A stretch of 64,000 nucleotides of DNA from Arion vulgaris (taxonomy: Eukaryota > Mollusca > Gastropoda > Stylommatophora > Arionidae). The stretch covers positions 31,632,928 through 31,696,927 of the forward strand of contig CM036761.1 of assembly GCA_020796225.1 (NCBI GenBank), given 5' to 3'. The notes below the pieces were generated by a model, which had not been told where the DNA came from, made no database searches, and was given only the letters and a program-made list of their open reading frames with translations. The position numbers and the translations under genes are program-made. Below are positions 10,641 through 23,188 of this stretch, piece by piece (within the stretch, counting starts at the first letter, position 1; each line of letters begins with the position of its first letter).

Positions 10641-11200
10641 AAACGCATCTTTATAATTTGCACTTGTCCAACCTTACCCATCGAAATGTATCTGCGCTAA
10701 GCCTTTGATACGGAGTTGACCGCAATTTTCCCGTGTGTCGACACGGTACGTTACAGCTTTTTCAGAGACAATTGCCGAGACTTTTGATTCGTTACACATC
10801 GTTCTTATTGATTCTTGCAAACAGCTGGCAATTTGCTTGCAGCCCTTTACTCCTGGGGAGTTGAGATTCGTTCACAGATGACTCCTACACTACTGTTTCT
10901 TACGTTTCTATTTGTTTCCACCGAACACAACGTTCAGCTCGAACAACTTCCTTACAGATCCGAGTTTCTCCCTATGTAGTCCCACGTGCAAGTCATCTCT
11001 GGCCCACGTTTAATCTGTGTATGTGGCCGAACCATTTAATTTGTTGTTTCTTGATGAAGTTGAGTACTGATGTTGCACACACTTTTTTCCTTATGTATAT
11101 CTGTTACTAGAGGATTTATCTTAATGTGTATCGTTCTATTTATGTGAAATGGCTACCCGTTATAGTTTATTAAATAGTAAGCAGTGTTCGAAATTCGGCT
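10640..11200. other. Unassigned, with a LINE trace near 11010-11110
   Basis: Around 11015-11090 the text GTATGTGGCCGAACCATTTA and TTGTTTCTTGATGAAGTTGA matches the LINE tails at 41560 and 42080 on the minus strand. Nothing else is recognisable. Confidence 0.4.
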
Positions 11201-11208
11201 ATTGGTGA

Positions 11209-11425
11209 CAAGTCCTTATGTGGTCACCAGTTGGGAAAAGAAAACGTGGAAGACCAAAGACCACTCTTCGAAGAACCATCCAACAAGAAAGAAAACTATT
11301 GGGATGTAAAACCATATAAGATCTCCAACTACTAGCAACGAACCGCATCACATGGAGATCTAAAACCTCTTCCCTATGTGCCGCCTTTGGCACGAAAGGA
11401 ACAAACTAACTATATAACTAAATCT
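11209..11425 (+). mobile_element. LINE 3' tail (ATNRITW family)
   Basis: Reads GKRKRGRPKTTLRRTIQQE, then LLATNRITWRS, then LCAAFGTKGTN, followed by a TAACTA-type tail. The same tail occurs at 36976-37430 (minus) and 56455-57150 (plus), so this is a strongly 5'-truncated copy. Confidence 0.8.
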
Positions 11426-11939
11426 GTTAGTACATGTCAATATTGTACGTGCTCTCTCGACACTAATACATATTCCTTGTTTCTTCTTCATGTTATGGCT
11501 TTTTGAAGCCTATGGGAGCAAATGTTTATATGTGTATTTTATATTAGTTTTATAATAAAATATATCACTGAATTTATTCGAACACAAATATAGTTTTTCT
11601 TTGTATAGTTTCTGAAACAAAAGTCATTTCTTTTTATTTTGATTGTTTTACCTAACGCAACGCTATAAGTGAATACAGCGGTAAAACTATGTAGGAATGG
11701 CGAAACACGTAAAACAAAGTTTATATGGCTGATAGAAACTATATAATAGCCGTCCATCGCAAGCGATGATGACAACAATCTCAGACTTGTGCTTCTCCAC
11801 CTCTCTGGTGTGTGCAGAGATGATTGTAGAGTCCAATCCTATAACAGAATCCCCTACCACAGGTGGGACATACATGATCAAGGTTAGACGTGTGTGTTGT
11901 GTGCTCTGTCTTTTCGCGCAGCTCGTTTTCTCTGTTTCT

Positions 11940-13329
11940 CAACAACACGATGATTCACAGCAATGGGTTCCTTTTTTGTTGTTACAGCGCCACATTTGAC
12001 GATCTTGCGCAAGGGATTCCCAGCACGCGGTGTCTATATCGAAGCATTTCAGAGACACTTTAAGAGTGTCTTTAAAGAGTTTTTTCTGTTCATCCGCTGA
12101 ACATCTGCCCCCATCAAGTTCGCCATACATCAATTGTTTTGGGATGCGTTTATCAGGCATTCGAGCAACGTGACCGACCCATCTCATTTGGGCCTTCTGC
12201 AACAGGGTGTTGATGCTTGGGATCTTTGCTCTTGTGAGGACTTCGCTGTCTGGAATTTTGTCCTGCCAGTTTATTTTTAGTATTCTGCGTAGACAGCTTG
12301 TGTGGAAATGGTTTAATTTTCTTGCGTGTCTGCTATACACTGTCCATGTCTCGCTTGCGTACAGTAGCGTAGTTAGCACTATGGCCTGGTAAACTTTCAG
12401 CTTTGTGGTTACGCTTATCGCATTCCGCTCCAGCACAGTGACACGTAACCTTCCGAACGCAGCACTGGTTTTGGATATCCTATTGTTGACCTCAGAATCT
12501 GTTTGCCGATCTGGATAGGAGGCTGCCAAGATAAGAAAAGTTGTCCGTTGACTGGAGACGCTGGTGTTTAACGTTGATGACTGGATCGTAGTACTGCTCT
12601 CTAGGGGTGGGCTGGAACATGACCTCTGTTTTTTTGGTGTAAATGGTGAGGCCAAACCTATCACAGGCCATTGAGAACTTGTCCATGTAAGTCTGCATTT
12701 CTTTCTCAGAGCTGGCAGAGTAGTCATCAGCAAACAACAGGTTTGAGATAGTAGATTCGTTTACCTTGGTGGAGGATTTTAACCTCCGAAGATTGAATAG
12801 ACTACCGTCTGTCCTGTATCTAATCTTTACCCCATGTTCGTCGCCTTCCCAAAAGACTTCCGTGAGCATGGCAGCAAACATCATGCTGAAGAGTGTTGGG
12901 GCCAGTACACAACCCTGTTTTACGCCGTTGGTGACATGAAAGGCTTCAGACAGCAACCCTTCATCAAGTACCCGTGTCATCATGCCCTGGTGAAACTGTT
13001 GGACGATCTTAATGAATTTCACTGGGCATCCACATTTTTCCATAATCTTCCATAGACACTCTCTGTTGACCGTGTCGAAAGCATTCGTCAGATTGACAAA
13101 GATCATGTAGAGTTTACGGTGCTGCTCTTGGCATTTCTCCTGTAGTTGGCGAGCAGCAAATATCTAACGCAAACAGCATGTCTGCTGTTCCACGACCCGC
13201 TCTGAAGCCGCATTGGGTCTCAGGGAGTAAGTCCTGTTCCAGGTGATCAATTAAACAATTGAGGAGGACTCTGGCCAGTATCATGTCAGCAATTGACAGG
13301 AGGGAGATCCACCTGATGGAAACTAACAT
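11940..13329 (-). mobile_element. Best preserved LINE reverse transcriptase copy
   Basis: Reading the minus strand, the first frame (13329-13160) has ETQCGFRAGRGTADMLFAL. The second (13106-12492) has the palm aspartate in FVNLTNAFDTVNRECLW, NGVKQGCVLAPTLF, and an intact catalytic LLFADDYSASS, then NFSYLGSLLS. The third (down to 11939) has LYASETWTVYSRHARKLNHF, LRRILKINWQDKIPDSEVL and MRWVGHVARMPDKRIPKQ. Only two frameshifts, near 13160 and 12500, break it, and internal stops are few, so it is a fairly young 5'-truncated copy. The layout is that of RTE-like non-LTR retrotransposons; the endonuclease part is absent. Confidence 0.85.
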
Positions 13330-13544
13330 GTGAATGGTGTAACATGTATGTTCTACTTACAAAAAAAAGACTCAGAACACATTCACGGGCTACTTACGCA
13401 AAAATGCTCAGAGAAATCCTTTCAGAAAAAGTTGAATTGCTGTCTTGCAAAACTCCATCAAGCATAATTGTCATTGATTCCTTCTTTGTCTTACTGAAGA
13501 AGCACAAATCAAGATTTCAATAAATTGAGCTAAAAAAGATTACT
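13330..13544. other. Unassigned sequence
   Basis: No motif seen between the LINE and a diverged SINE. Confidence 0.3.
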
Positions 13545-13770
13545 GTACTGTATTCTAACACTGGTGGTCTAGGTTCGATGCCCTGTTGGAGTGCAAGTTT
13601 TATTAGATAGCAATCGGCATTTTGTACCACTCAGTTTTGTACCAGAGTAACTCTGGGAAAAATAAAGGCAACGACTGAGATACTAACGGCATCACCCAAA
13701 GAGTAACGTTGAAAAATAAAACTTACGTGGTTAGCATCACATTTCGAAACAGACCGCATGGTATAAAAAC
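13545..13770 (+). mobile_element. Diverged SINE, family F
   Basis: CTGGTGGTCTAGGTTCGATG corresponds to the box B region of family F (24822, 54048), followed by TACCAGAGTAACTCTGGGAA and GGTATAAAA near its end. It is old and has no visible TSD. Confidence 0.55.
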
Positions 13771-14130
13771 TAAATTTATGTTTTTGTTAAATTTATTTGT
13801 GTCCTTAAACACGAATGTTTTTAATGTTAATAACAATGACTTTCTGTTACACATCAAGTTCCATTTCATGAGAAATTATTTCATCTCTTTTTCTGCTGGC
13901 TACTAATCTGATAGTATAGTACTTCCAACCAGACTCTTATATTCTCAGTATTCAACGTGAAACTCAAAACATCTACTGACTGATATTTCATGTCGATCGA
14001 ATGTTAAACATTATTACTACTCTAACCCTCATGTACAACAATTGATTTCAAATTTCTTCCATCGAAGATTGATTGAATTGACTGATTAATTGATAGGATC
14101 ATCATTACTGTGCTTCAACGAATAATCATA
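13771..14130. other. Unassigned AT-rich sequence
   Basis: No element or gene recognised. Confidence 0.3.
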
Positions 14131-14138
14131 TGTGCTTC

Positions 14139-14300
14139 CAGGGTGGCTCGTCATTAAGGGCCAGTGGGTCTGGCCCACCAAAACCGAAGGAGAATAACTT
14201 CCCAGAAAAGAGAAATAATAGTAAATACTAAAAAAAAACATGATTTTTCCGAAAATTTGTGCCTGGCCGAACCAAGAAAAATGACCACGATCCGCCACTG
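14139..14300 (+). mobile_element. Short hAT-type MITE, copy 3
   Basis: Same family as at 8288, with its left terminus worn to CAGGGTGGCTCGTC. A perfect 8-bp TSD, TGTGCTTC, lies at 14131-14138 and 14301-14308. Confidence 0.9.
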
Positions 14301-14308
14301 TGTGCTTC

Positions 14309-14920
14309 GATCTCTTTCTTGCATAGAACGTAACGGATCTCAACGGCAGTACACAATATTTGTAGCACCTTAGAGGCTCACCGAAGTAATTTTGTTTTAA
14401 AATGTTAACTAATGTGTGGACAATTAGTTTAACATGTTATTAATGATATTTTCCTCATTCACACCTTTTCCAGTCTACTTTTATAGATTCTTCACTGTCA
14501 ATGGCTCGATTACGCGTTCAACTTAAACAAGCGATTTACATATTAGAGATTTTTGACATATGATAAAGAAACGTTATCAACTGCGAGCATTTCCTCTTCT
14601 TTTTCTTCTTCTTTCCCCCTTTCACCTCCAAGCAGGCATATGTCCACAACCAAGGACTTGCAAACTCTCATACACTTGATCAGTGTTGTTTAAAGCTAAG
14701 TGTTTATACAGAGTGTAGTAGCTAGTCCCACGCCAAACGTCCACTTTCGGTGTACACAACAGCGAGAATTGACTACTGGTAAAATAATCCTGTATCGATC
14801 CTCAACGGAGAACGAGTTTGCACTTTTCTTTCCTGAGTTATACAGCATCGTCTGTGCTCTCGACTCCGGGTCGATGAATCGCTTAGCGATTTTTTGAATG
14901 GATAGATATTAATCCAGAAC
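14309..14920. other. Unassigned sequence
   Basis: AT-rich with short pyrimidine runs (near 14590). No element recognised. Confidence 0.3.
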
Positions 14921-14927
14921 TGTCTTT

Positions 14928-15725
14928 CAGATCCCAAAAGATAGCTAGCATCAAAATTAAAATGTTCCGCCAAGCTCGTCAGTCTTCTACAAGAATTGTA
15001 TTACAGCTCCCAAAAGAGTGTTAGCATCTAGATTACAATGTTCCACCGATCCCGTCAGTCTGCTACCAGAACTGTATTTCAGCTCCATAAAGACAGCTAG
15101 CATCAAAATTACAATATCCCACCAAGCTCTGATCTTCTACCAGAATTGCAGTTCAGCTCCCAAGAGACTACTTGCATCAACATTATAATTGTTGGAATAT
15201 CCCGCCGGAGTGTTTACCTGGGCCCAAATTTGGGGTGTAAAGAATAGAACCACTGTTACCTGCCACGCATATTGTAAGAGACGAATAAGGAGGTTTGGCT
15301 GAAATCGGATGCACATGTCCTAAACATGTAGAAGTCTATGAGTTTAGGGGGCCTACCAAACCAATGTGCAATAGACGTTCTTGGCAAAGATCAAACATAT
15401 CACAAAGAGTGATTAAAATTGGTCGTAAAAAACGAACGCAAAGAAGAAAAAGAAGTTGCACTATCCCACCGAGCTCGGCAGTCTTCTACCAGAACTGTAG
15501 TTCAGCTCCCAAGAGACTACTTGCATCAACATTATAATTGTTACAATATCCCACCGAGCTCGCAGTCTTCTACCAGAACTTAGGTTCAGCTCCCAGAGAC
15601 TACTTGCATCAACATTTAATTGTTGACAATATCCACCGAGCTCGCAATTTTCTACCAGAACTGTAGTTCAGCTCCCAAGAGACTACTTTCATCAACATTA
15701 TAATTGTTACAATATCCCGCCGATG
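14928..15725. repeat. 76-84 bp minisatellite, about 7 units, split by a SINE
   Basis: Units start CAGCTCCCAA at about 14928, 15004, 15080, 15154, 15503, 15587 and 15669. Early units are about 76 bp, later ones 82-84 bp. A family A SINE separates the fourth and fifth units. Units five and six show several one-base deletions, like the damaged middle of the 53-bp array. Confidence 0.85.
15204..15453 (+). mobile_element. SINE family A inserted in a minisatellite
   Basis: Landmarks in order are GGGCCCAAATTTGGGGTGTA, AGAATAGAACCACTGTTACC, GTAAGAGACGAATAAGGAGG, GAAATCGGATGCACATGTCC, GATTAAAATTGGTCGTAA and an AAGAAGAAAAAGAAG tail. It is flanked on both sides by minisatellite sequence. The TSD is not clear. 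Confidence 0.85.
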
Positions 15726-16078
15726 AGCTCCGGCAAACTTGTACTACAAAGTCTAACGTTATAACGCGACTCTCTTACAACCACAGCGCACTGATTATAA
15801 AAAGATTGATTCCGTTATAGAAAATCTATAGAAGATACATCAACTATTGATTCTCCAAAAGAAGCTAATTCGTATTTTTCATGATTGTTGATCTAAACAC
15901 TCGTATATAACCAAAACAAGGCTCGTCCTTAGGATGAAGGAGCGTGACTCGGCTTAAAGATGCTTTAATACTCTATATAACAATTAAACACATGAAATCC
16001 GTCTCCAGTAGGTTTCATCCTTGAAGACAACATGTTGATTTGTTCTTCGTTCATCACACGATTATATCATCTTCTTCA
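15726..16078. other. Unassigned sequence
   Basis: No motif recognised. Confidence 0.3.
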
Positions 16079-16082
16079 TCGA

Positions 16083-16310
16083 ACGCTCCATATTAAGTAC
16101 TTCTTAACCACTATTTGTGATTTGTATGGAATCTGAGCCCGAGGCGATTGTACGTGGTGCCAGTTATGCGCCTACAAGTAGGCCAGCTCATCCGCTTTCT
16201 GTATTACTTTTTGTTTATTAAGAAATCTTCCCTATATCCTAAATCAGTCGCCTTGTAGGTCGGTGTGGTACTATTCTTTGTTTCACTTGTAAGCCCTGAC
16301 ACCCCCGAGT
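16083..16310 (-). mobile_element. SINE family B
   Basis: Minus-strand copy with CTACAAGTAGGCCAGC, ATTCTTTGTTTCACTTG and the GCTCCATATTAAG edge. An internal gap removes much of the central GTCGTAAGAGGCGACT motif. Confidence 0.75.
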
Positions 16311-16620
16311 GTATTATGTAATCAAGACGGACTGCAGGAAAAAGAAGTAAGACTTTGTCTTTTTCTTCTATGGACAGATATTACTTGTCGTGACAACCAC
16401 AAATCCTTTATTCTTTTCAAAGTCTTAACAAAAATTTGAAATATTAATTTATGTTTCCAACCGATTCAACGAGCTTAATTAATCAGTTCGATACTAACAT
16501 ATTTAAAAACATATAACAAAAAGTAATATATTATGATTTTCATATTAGTTAACACATAAAAATACATTTTTAGTAACACGTTTAATAATTATGTGTTATA
16601 GTTTATAAAGTTCAGACTTT
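16311..16620. other. Unassigned AT-rich sequence
   Basis: No motif recognised. Confidence 0.3.
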
Positions 16621-16622
16621 GA

Positions 16623-16871
16623 ACGGGACACTGCGGTCTCAGAGCACACCTCCATAGAACGGGTTTAAGGGACTCGGCTGCCTGCACCTATGGAGCACCA
16701 AAGCAGTCCCCAGAGCACATCCTGCAAGCCTGCCCAAGCCTGTCCAAGCCTGAGCAGTGTGAGACTGGAAATATGGCCAACAGAAACAACCCTACAAAAC
16801 AAACTATGGGGGACCGGTTAAGACCTCAAGCGTGCGTCCTGTTTATGACACATAACGGAATAGTTGCATAG
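16623..16871 (+). mobile_element. I/Jockey-type LINE C-terminal fragment
   Basis: An 82-codon open frame reads TGHCGLRAHLHRTGLRDSAA, CTYGAPKQSPEHILQACPSL and ends at a stop before a (GAA)-rich tail. This is the cysteine-bearing C-terminus after RNase H in I/Jockey-like LINEs. Only this end is present, consistent with 5' truncation. Confidence 0.7.
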
Positions 16872-18075
16872 CAGAAGTTGATCGCAGAAGCAGAAGAAGA
16901 AGAAAAAGAAATTTATAAAGGTCATCCAATTGTAAAATGCCATAAAGAAAATGCCATGTTTACTGTGATATCCCAGCAGGAAGTGTATATCTTACAGTCA
17001 GCAAAACCAAAGTCATTGATATCTTAAATCATTAAAAAAAACTCATTCTAAAGATACTGTGAACAACAAACACATTTCAGACACTCACTTGCAGTTCCGC
17101 AAAAATCTCCACTTCAGTGTTCCAAATTAGTTCCTTGATTGACTTTCAGTAGTTAGGGCCAGTAACCTAAAAAAACAAAACGATTTGTCTTCCTGAAAAG
17201 ATTTATGATACCAAGTCACCCACACGTTCACTTTAACATCGCTATCTTCTTTCACTTTTTTTGTCACAATTCATTTCCTTGATTTGATGCCTTTTGAAGA
17301 GCTATTAAAACTAAAATAATTGTTCTGAGTGAGTGGGTAGTGCGGAAGTTAATAGACATTTCACGGTGAACTAACAAATTAGCACTGTCATAATTTTACA
17401 AAGTGTCACGGTTGTTTTTTTTTAAATTTTAAATGAACGTTATTATCAGTCGTTATATAATTGTAAATGCATATCCGTGAATACTAAGGTATTTTATTAA
17501 TACTTTGTTGAATAACTCAAACATATTTTATTTAAATAAACATTTGTGAAAGAGTCATACGAGAATAACTGAGAAATGAGCGGTATAAGCACTTGCTTAT
17601 TTTGTTGCCTACTTACATTCTGCTGTAGGTCTGTCATAACCATTGTTGATCAGAGATTTATAAGAAGAATATGTGTTTAGAATAACTGTAGAGAGAGTTT
17701 GCAGGTGTTCGTAGACTGAAGTATTTGTAGTTTTAATTTGTTTTTGTTATTTTAAGAAAAATATTCACTTCCTTGTGATATCATTTCTTTCTTAATTTTT
17801 TTATTTTGATGATAGCAAAAATGAAGTCGATGAATGTTCTATCTAAGAACGGAAATGATCTGTAATATTTTGTAAAACTAAAGTCAAAGATATTTACAGG
17901 GAACTGTATTTCGAATATTACCTTTAAGTAGTAATATTACCAACTAGAAGAATTGTAAACCCACTTCTGAACAGTCATTATCTTCTTGAACCAAACAAAA
18001 AAGCAAACAACGAAGAAGAATTTGTTGTCGTAGGATAATTAAAAATGGGCGTTTACAGAAGGGAGATGGGGGGAC
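16872..18075. other. Long stretch without recognisable features
   Basis: AT-rich and apparently single copy. No open frame above 60 codons, no SINE landmarks and no tandem repeat were seen. Confidence 0.4.
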
Positions 18076-18092
18076 ATTATTAGAAGGATTAT

Positions 18093-18263
18093 AGTGCGGT
18101 GTATTTTTTCAATATGGTCCAAGTCTTCGAAATGCCGCCTCTTAAATCTTTTTTTCTTTTAAATAACCTTCAATTGTAATTCTGATTTTGCTGCTTATGC
18201 CGCCCCTCTTGCGGTTCTGCCTGATGCGGCTGCCTCTCTATGACATTGCACGACACGGTCCTG
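18093..18263 (-). mobile_element. MITE-like element, copy 1 of an inverted pair
   Basis: It shares AACCTTCAATTGTAATTCTG, GCTTATGCCGCC and a GCACGACACGGTCC edge with the reverse complement of 18609-18797. It is flanked by a 17-bp direct repeat, ATTATTAGAAGGATTAT, at 18076-18092 and 18264-18280. The direct repeat is longer than usual for a DNA transposon TSD. Confidence 0.6.
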
Positions 18264-18608
18264 ATTATTAGAAGGATTATGCGAAGTTATAGAACTGAAG
18301 GTCGTTATCTCAGCCCAATTTACTTCAAGTTTCGTGCAGTTTAAATTTTGCAATTAAACAAATGTCAACTTTCGATTTTGTCATTGTCTAGTGACATTCA
18401 GAACTGGAAGGTTTGACCAGGTTCTACAGGTAAAAAAAGAATGACATAAGTTCGTACCTAACAACACAAATTAAAATGACACAGACAATAACTTTAAAGA
18501 GATAAACAGCACTGTCCATATAATTCAAGAAATTTAGTTATACCGCCCTTAAAACGGTTCTTGTGAACGTATCAAGTGTCTTATGAGATGCTTTGAAATG
18601 AGATACTT

Positions 18609-18797
18609 GGGACCGTTCCGTGCTATGATACAGAGGGTCGGCCGCATCAGCTGGCACCGTCAGGGAGAGGGTGGGGGGCGGCGGCATAAGTAGCGAAATC
18701 AAAATCACAATTGAAGGTTATGTTAAAGAAAAACATTTAAAGACGGAAACATTTCGAAAACTTGCATCATAGTGAGAAAATATACCGCACGGCCCTG
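18609..18797 (+). mobile_element. MITE-like element, copy 2 of an inverted pair
   Basis: Edges are GGGACCGTTCCGTGC and CCGCACGGCCCTGA, imperfect inverted repeats of the CAGGGCCGTGCGG type. The interior has GGCGGCATAAG and CACAATTGAAGGTTATG, matching copy 1 on the other strand. Flanks AGATACT and TGATACT may be a worn TSD. Confidence 0.6.
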
Positions 18798-18839
18798 ATG
18801 ATACTGTTGCATTGTTTTACTCTGTTATTCTTTTATTGT

Positions 18840-21800
18840 TATTTTGTTTTGTTATAAATGTCTTGACCAATTAGCAGAGAATACCTTTTTTTCGTCTAAC
18901 TGTTCACCAGTCAAATGAGAATTGCTTCTTTCCTCTTTTTGTTTTGAACCAGTCAAGCGAAATTAAATTTCTTCATATATTTTTGGCAGCAACTTGATAG
19001 TAGTTGCTTCTTTCCTAGATTTCTTAATCGATATAATTAAATATGTTGTTTACCTTTAAAGTAAAAATTACTTTTTTGCATCGATTTCTTGACTAGGTAA
19101 GTGATAGCTACTCAGTTAAATTATTTCTTGACTAGGTAAGTGATAGCTACTCATTTAAATTATTTCTTGATCTCTCAAGAGCGAAATTTATTTTGCTATT
19201 TCTTGGTTAGTCAGATGAGTTAATTGTTTCTTCTATTCCTTGATCAGATCAGTGAGAGCTACTAAATTGAACTGCGTCTTGACCTCGTGAGTGTGCGATT
19301 TCTTTGATCTATTTATTGGTCAATTCGGGGAGTTATTTCTATCATCTATTTCTTGTCCATGATGCCTTCAATTTATTTTACTATTTGACAACTTCCATTC
19401 AATTTCTTTTTCATATTACTTCTTAATTATTCAAATGAGATATGTGTTTAATTTTCCCTTAACCACTCATTTCAGATGTATTTATTTACTTGTTTACTTG
19501 ACCATCCTCTCTTCTTAAGTCGTATTGGTTTAATTATTTTCCTTGACCACTCGTTACAGTTTTTTTGTTTCATTTTTCCTTGACCACTCATTATAGTGTT
19601 ATTTTTATTTTTGTCATTGACCACTCATTACATGTGAATTTATTTTCTTGCTTACTTGACCACTCACTATAGTTTTTTTATTCTTTGTTTTCTTGACCAA
19701 TCATTACTGTTTTACTTGTTTTATCTTGACCATTCATTACAGCTTGTTTTATTATTTCCTTGACCAATCATTAGTGTCATTTGTTTTATGATTTCCTGGA
19801 CCAATCATTAGTTTTATTTGTTTTATTATTTCCTTGACCAATCATTAGTTTTATTTGTTTTATTATTTCCTTGACCAATCATTAGTTTTATTTGTTTTAT
19901 TATTTCCTTGACCAATCATTAGTTTTATTTGTTTTATTATTTCCTTAACCAATCATTAGTTTTATTTTTTTTATTATTTCCTTGACCAGTCATTAGTTTT
20001 ATTTTTTTATGATTTCCTTGACCAGTCATTAGTTTTATTTGTTTTATTATTTCCTTGACCAATCATTAGTTTTATTTGTTTTATTATTTCCTTGACCATT
20101 CACTAGTTTTATTTGTTTTATTATTTCCTTGACCAATCATTAGTTTTATTTGTTTTATGATTTCCTGGACCAGTCATTAGTGTCATTTGTTTATGATTTC
20201 CTTGACCAGTCATTAGTTTATTTGTTTTATTATTTCCTTGACCAGTCATTAGTTTTATTTGTTTTATTATTTCCTTAACCAGTCATTAGTTTTATTTATT
20301 TTATAATTTCCTTGACCAGTCATTAGTTTATTTGTTTTATGATTTCCTTGACCAGTCATTAGTTTATTTGTTTTATTATTTCCTTGACCAGTCATTAGTT
20401 TTATTTGTTTTATTATTTCCTTAACCAGTCATTAGTTTTATTTATTTTATTATTTCCTTGACCAGTCATTAGTTTATTTGTTTTATTATTTCCTTGACCA
20501 GTCATTAGTTTTATTTGTTTTATTATTTCCTTAACCAGTCATTAGTTTTATTTATTTTATTATTTCCTTGACCAGTCATTAGTTTATTTGTTTTATTATT
20601 TCCTTGACCAGTCATTAGTTTTATTTTGTTTTATTATTTCCTTAACCAGTCATTAGTTTTATTTATTTTATTATTTCCTTGACCAGTCATTAATTTATTT
20701 GTTTTATTATTTCCTTGACCAGTAATTAGTTTTATTTGTTTTATTATTTCCTTGACCATTCACTAGTTTTATTTGTTTTATGATTTCCTGTACCATTCAT
20801 TACAGTTTTATTTGTTTATTTGGTTCCTTTGACCAAACATTTTTGTTTTATTTGTGTCATTGTTTCCTTGAATACTCAGTACAGTGTTATTTCTTTCAGG
20901 TTTTTTTCTGACCCGTCATTACAGTGTTTTTTTCTGACCCGTCATTACAGTGGTTTTTTTTCTTTGACCACTCATTACATTGTTTTTTTAAATTATTTTT
21001 TCATTGACCATTATTTACAATGTTATATCCTTCAGTTTTTTCTGACCACTCATTACGGTGATTTCTTCCCATTTGTTTTCTTGACCACTAGTTATTTTCT
21101 TCTTTCATTCTTGTTCAACTAAGTTGTCAGTTACTTCTGTCATGTTTTGTTTTAACCTTTGCAGTTAAAATTATTTCTTACTTTCCTTTTCTACTGGTCA
21201 TCAATGAGATACTACTTGAATTGTTCTTGGCCCCTATAGTTTTAATTACACCTTTAACTTTGTCTGTGTCCCGTCGCAAGACTAATCTCTTCCACTATTT
21301 TTTAACTGTCCTATTTAATCAAATTTCTAATTAGTTTTTATTATTCATTGGTGTTTTGAGCAATTTACTAAAAAAATTTTTCGACCTTTTGCAAGGAAGC
21401 CAATTCTTTCATGATATTTAACCAATACTGCATGAGTTACTTATGTCTGTTCTGTTTGATGTCGTTTCCCGTATAAGTAACACTCTTCATTTTTACGCTT
21501 GACTGGTTTCCTGTAAGTAATTTCTTTTTTGTTCATCAGCTAAGTAAGTGATAGAACTTTCCTTCTTTTTCTGTGCCAGATTTGGTGGAAATAACTTTTT
21601 TTCATTTTTGCTGTTGCAGTTTTTCTGCGGGAAAAACTTCTTACTTTTTTTATTGACAATTCTTAGGTAAATTTTTCATTGTTTTGACAATTGTTTCATC
21701 TTTACTTGGTCAGTTCTGTGAGAAAAAGTTGTTTTTTACATTTTTAATTGATCAGTCCCACGTGTAAAGTCTTTTAATTTTTGCTTGAACTTTCTTTTGC

Positions 21801-21900
21801 GGGCTACCTCTATTTTTTTTTGGTTATTTTTTAATTAGACCAATAGCGCTGTAATTGTTTGTTAATGTTGATCAGTTCACGAAATATTTCAAAGTTAGCA
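18840..21900. repeat. Decayed field around a 37-bp minisatellite
   Basis: The phrase TTTCTTGACCA(N)TCAT, or close variants, recurs throughout. A homogeneous core of about 27 units of 37 bp lies at 19775-20760 (unit TTATTTGTTTTATTATTTCC, then TTGACCAATCATTAGTT). Outward on both sides, units become steadily more diverged and vary in length, including a perfect 39-bp pair near 19086 and 19125. At 20385-20700 a three-unit block of about 110 bp is itself repeated. The ORF at 20820-21122 is translated repeat. Confidence 0.9.
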
Positions 21901-23030
21901 AATAATTTCATTTCTTCTCCCAAAAACATGATCAATTGTTTTATATTAACTGAACTGCTTTAAAACACTTTAGTTTATTTAATAGAAGGACAATGACAAC
22001 TACCCTTCTTTACGCTATATTTTAATAATATATTAATATTATGTATTGACAAAAATAAATCTTGTATAGAACACATAACCGAGGAGAAAGAGCTTAATTC
22101 TCTAGTCTTTTACTCTTATTCTGTTAAATAATTATTTTATTACTATTGCTTGTTAATTTATATTTGAATAATTTTGTGAGTAAAAAATACTTTCCTCAGA
22201 AATATCTTTGTTAAAATTATTTTTATAATTCAAGTTAGAATTTATGCATATTCAACAAATACTTTTTGATTAAAATCTATTTTTTGGAGAGGATTTTCCA
22301 ACAAGAAGTAAATCTAATTTTTGCTGCAATTTTTCTATCAAAGATGACTAAAACATTTCACAACTTTAATTTCAGTCTAAATTTCATTAACCTAACGCCT
22401 CCATTTTTCCATTCTATTAAATATTTGACCTTGGCAATGTCTTGAAAATGGTACTAAGAAATCATTTCAAATAGATTAGGTTTGAGAGCAGTGATAAAAC
22501 TATCAGATATGGTAATCCTGAAACTGATTATAATACATTGAAAATCTTTTGACAATACAAAACAATAATGACAACACTTGCACGTTTCTACAAAGTTAGT
22601 GGTTAGCCAAGAGCTGCAGGAAAGTAATTTTCGTTTGACCTAGAATGGATAATTAGTTTATTTTCTTCCTTATTGAAAGAATGTTTGGTGCCCTAAAAAA
22701 ACCTGGCATCGTCCTACTCAGATGCACTACTTCTGTAATTTGACTGTGGGTGTGTGTGTGTTCATGTTCCTTTCTGCCCCTGGACCAGGTAGGTGACAAT
22801 ATTCCCTGAAAATATGATGTAACTTCTTTTCTTAAAATGTCTTCTTCGAGACAGTGACATATGTCAACAACGAATATGAAATGGTACATTCGAAGAAATG
22901 GAAAAAAAAAAAAAACATTTTCGCAGTTTGAGTAGCAATCAATCCCTTCGATTTATCAAACTAGTCCATATTATACAATCTTGTGTGACTTGTGATTACA
23001 TGTGAAATTATCAAATTAATTTATGTATGC
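21901..23030. other. Unassigned AT-rich sequence
   Basis: No exon-like or mobile-element signal recognised. A minus ORF at 22653-22889 includes a (GT)n run and has no domain. Confidence 0.35.
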
Positions 23031-23188
23031 TACAATGTTGTTTCTCAAACTGTTCCGGCTATTGCCGCATTTGACCCTTAAACTCAATACAACCGCCATC
23101 CTTCTCCCAATCGCTTCTCGGTTAATAAACATATTTTTAAAAGAAGTAACACAAAATCCATAAAAAAAAAAAAAAATAACAGCTCAGT

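Noticed and set aside
7388..21900. LTR retrotransposon or integrated virus
   Set aside because: No pair of long terminal repeats, primer binding site, protease or integrase motif was seen anywhere in the window.
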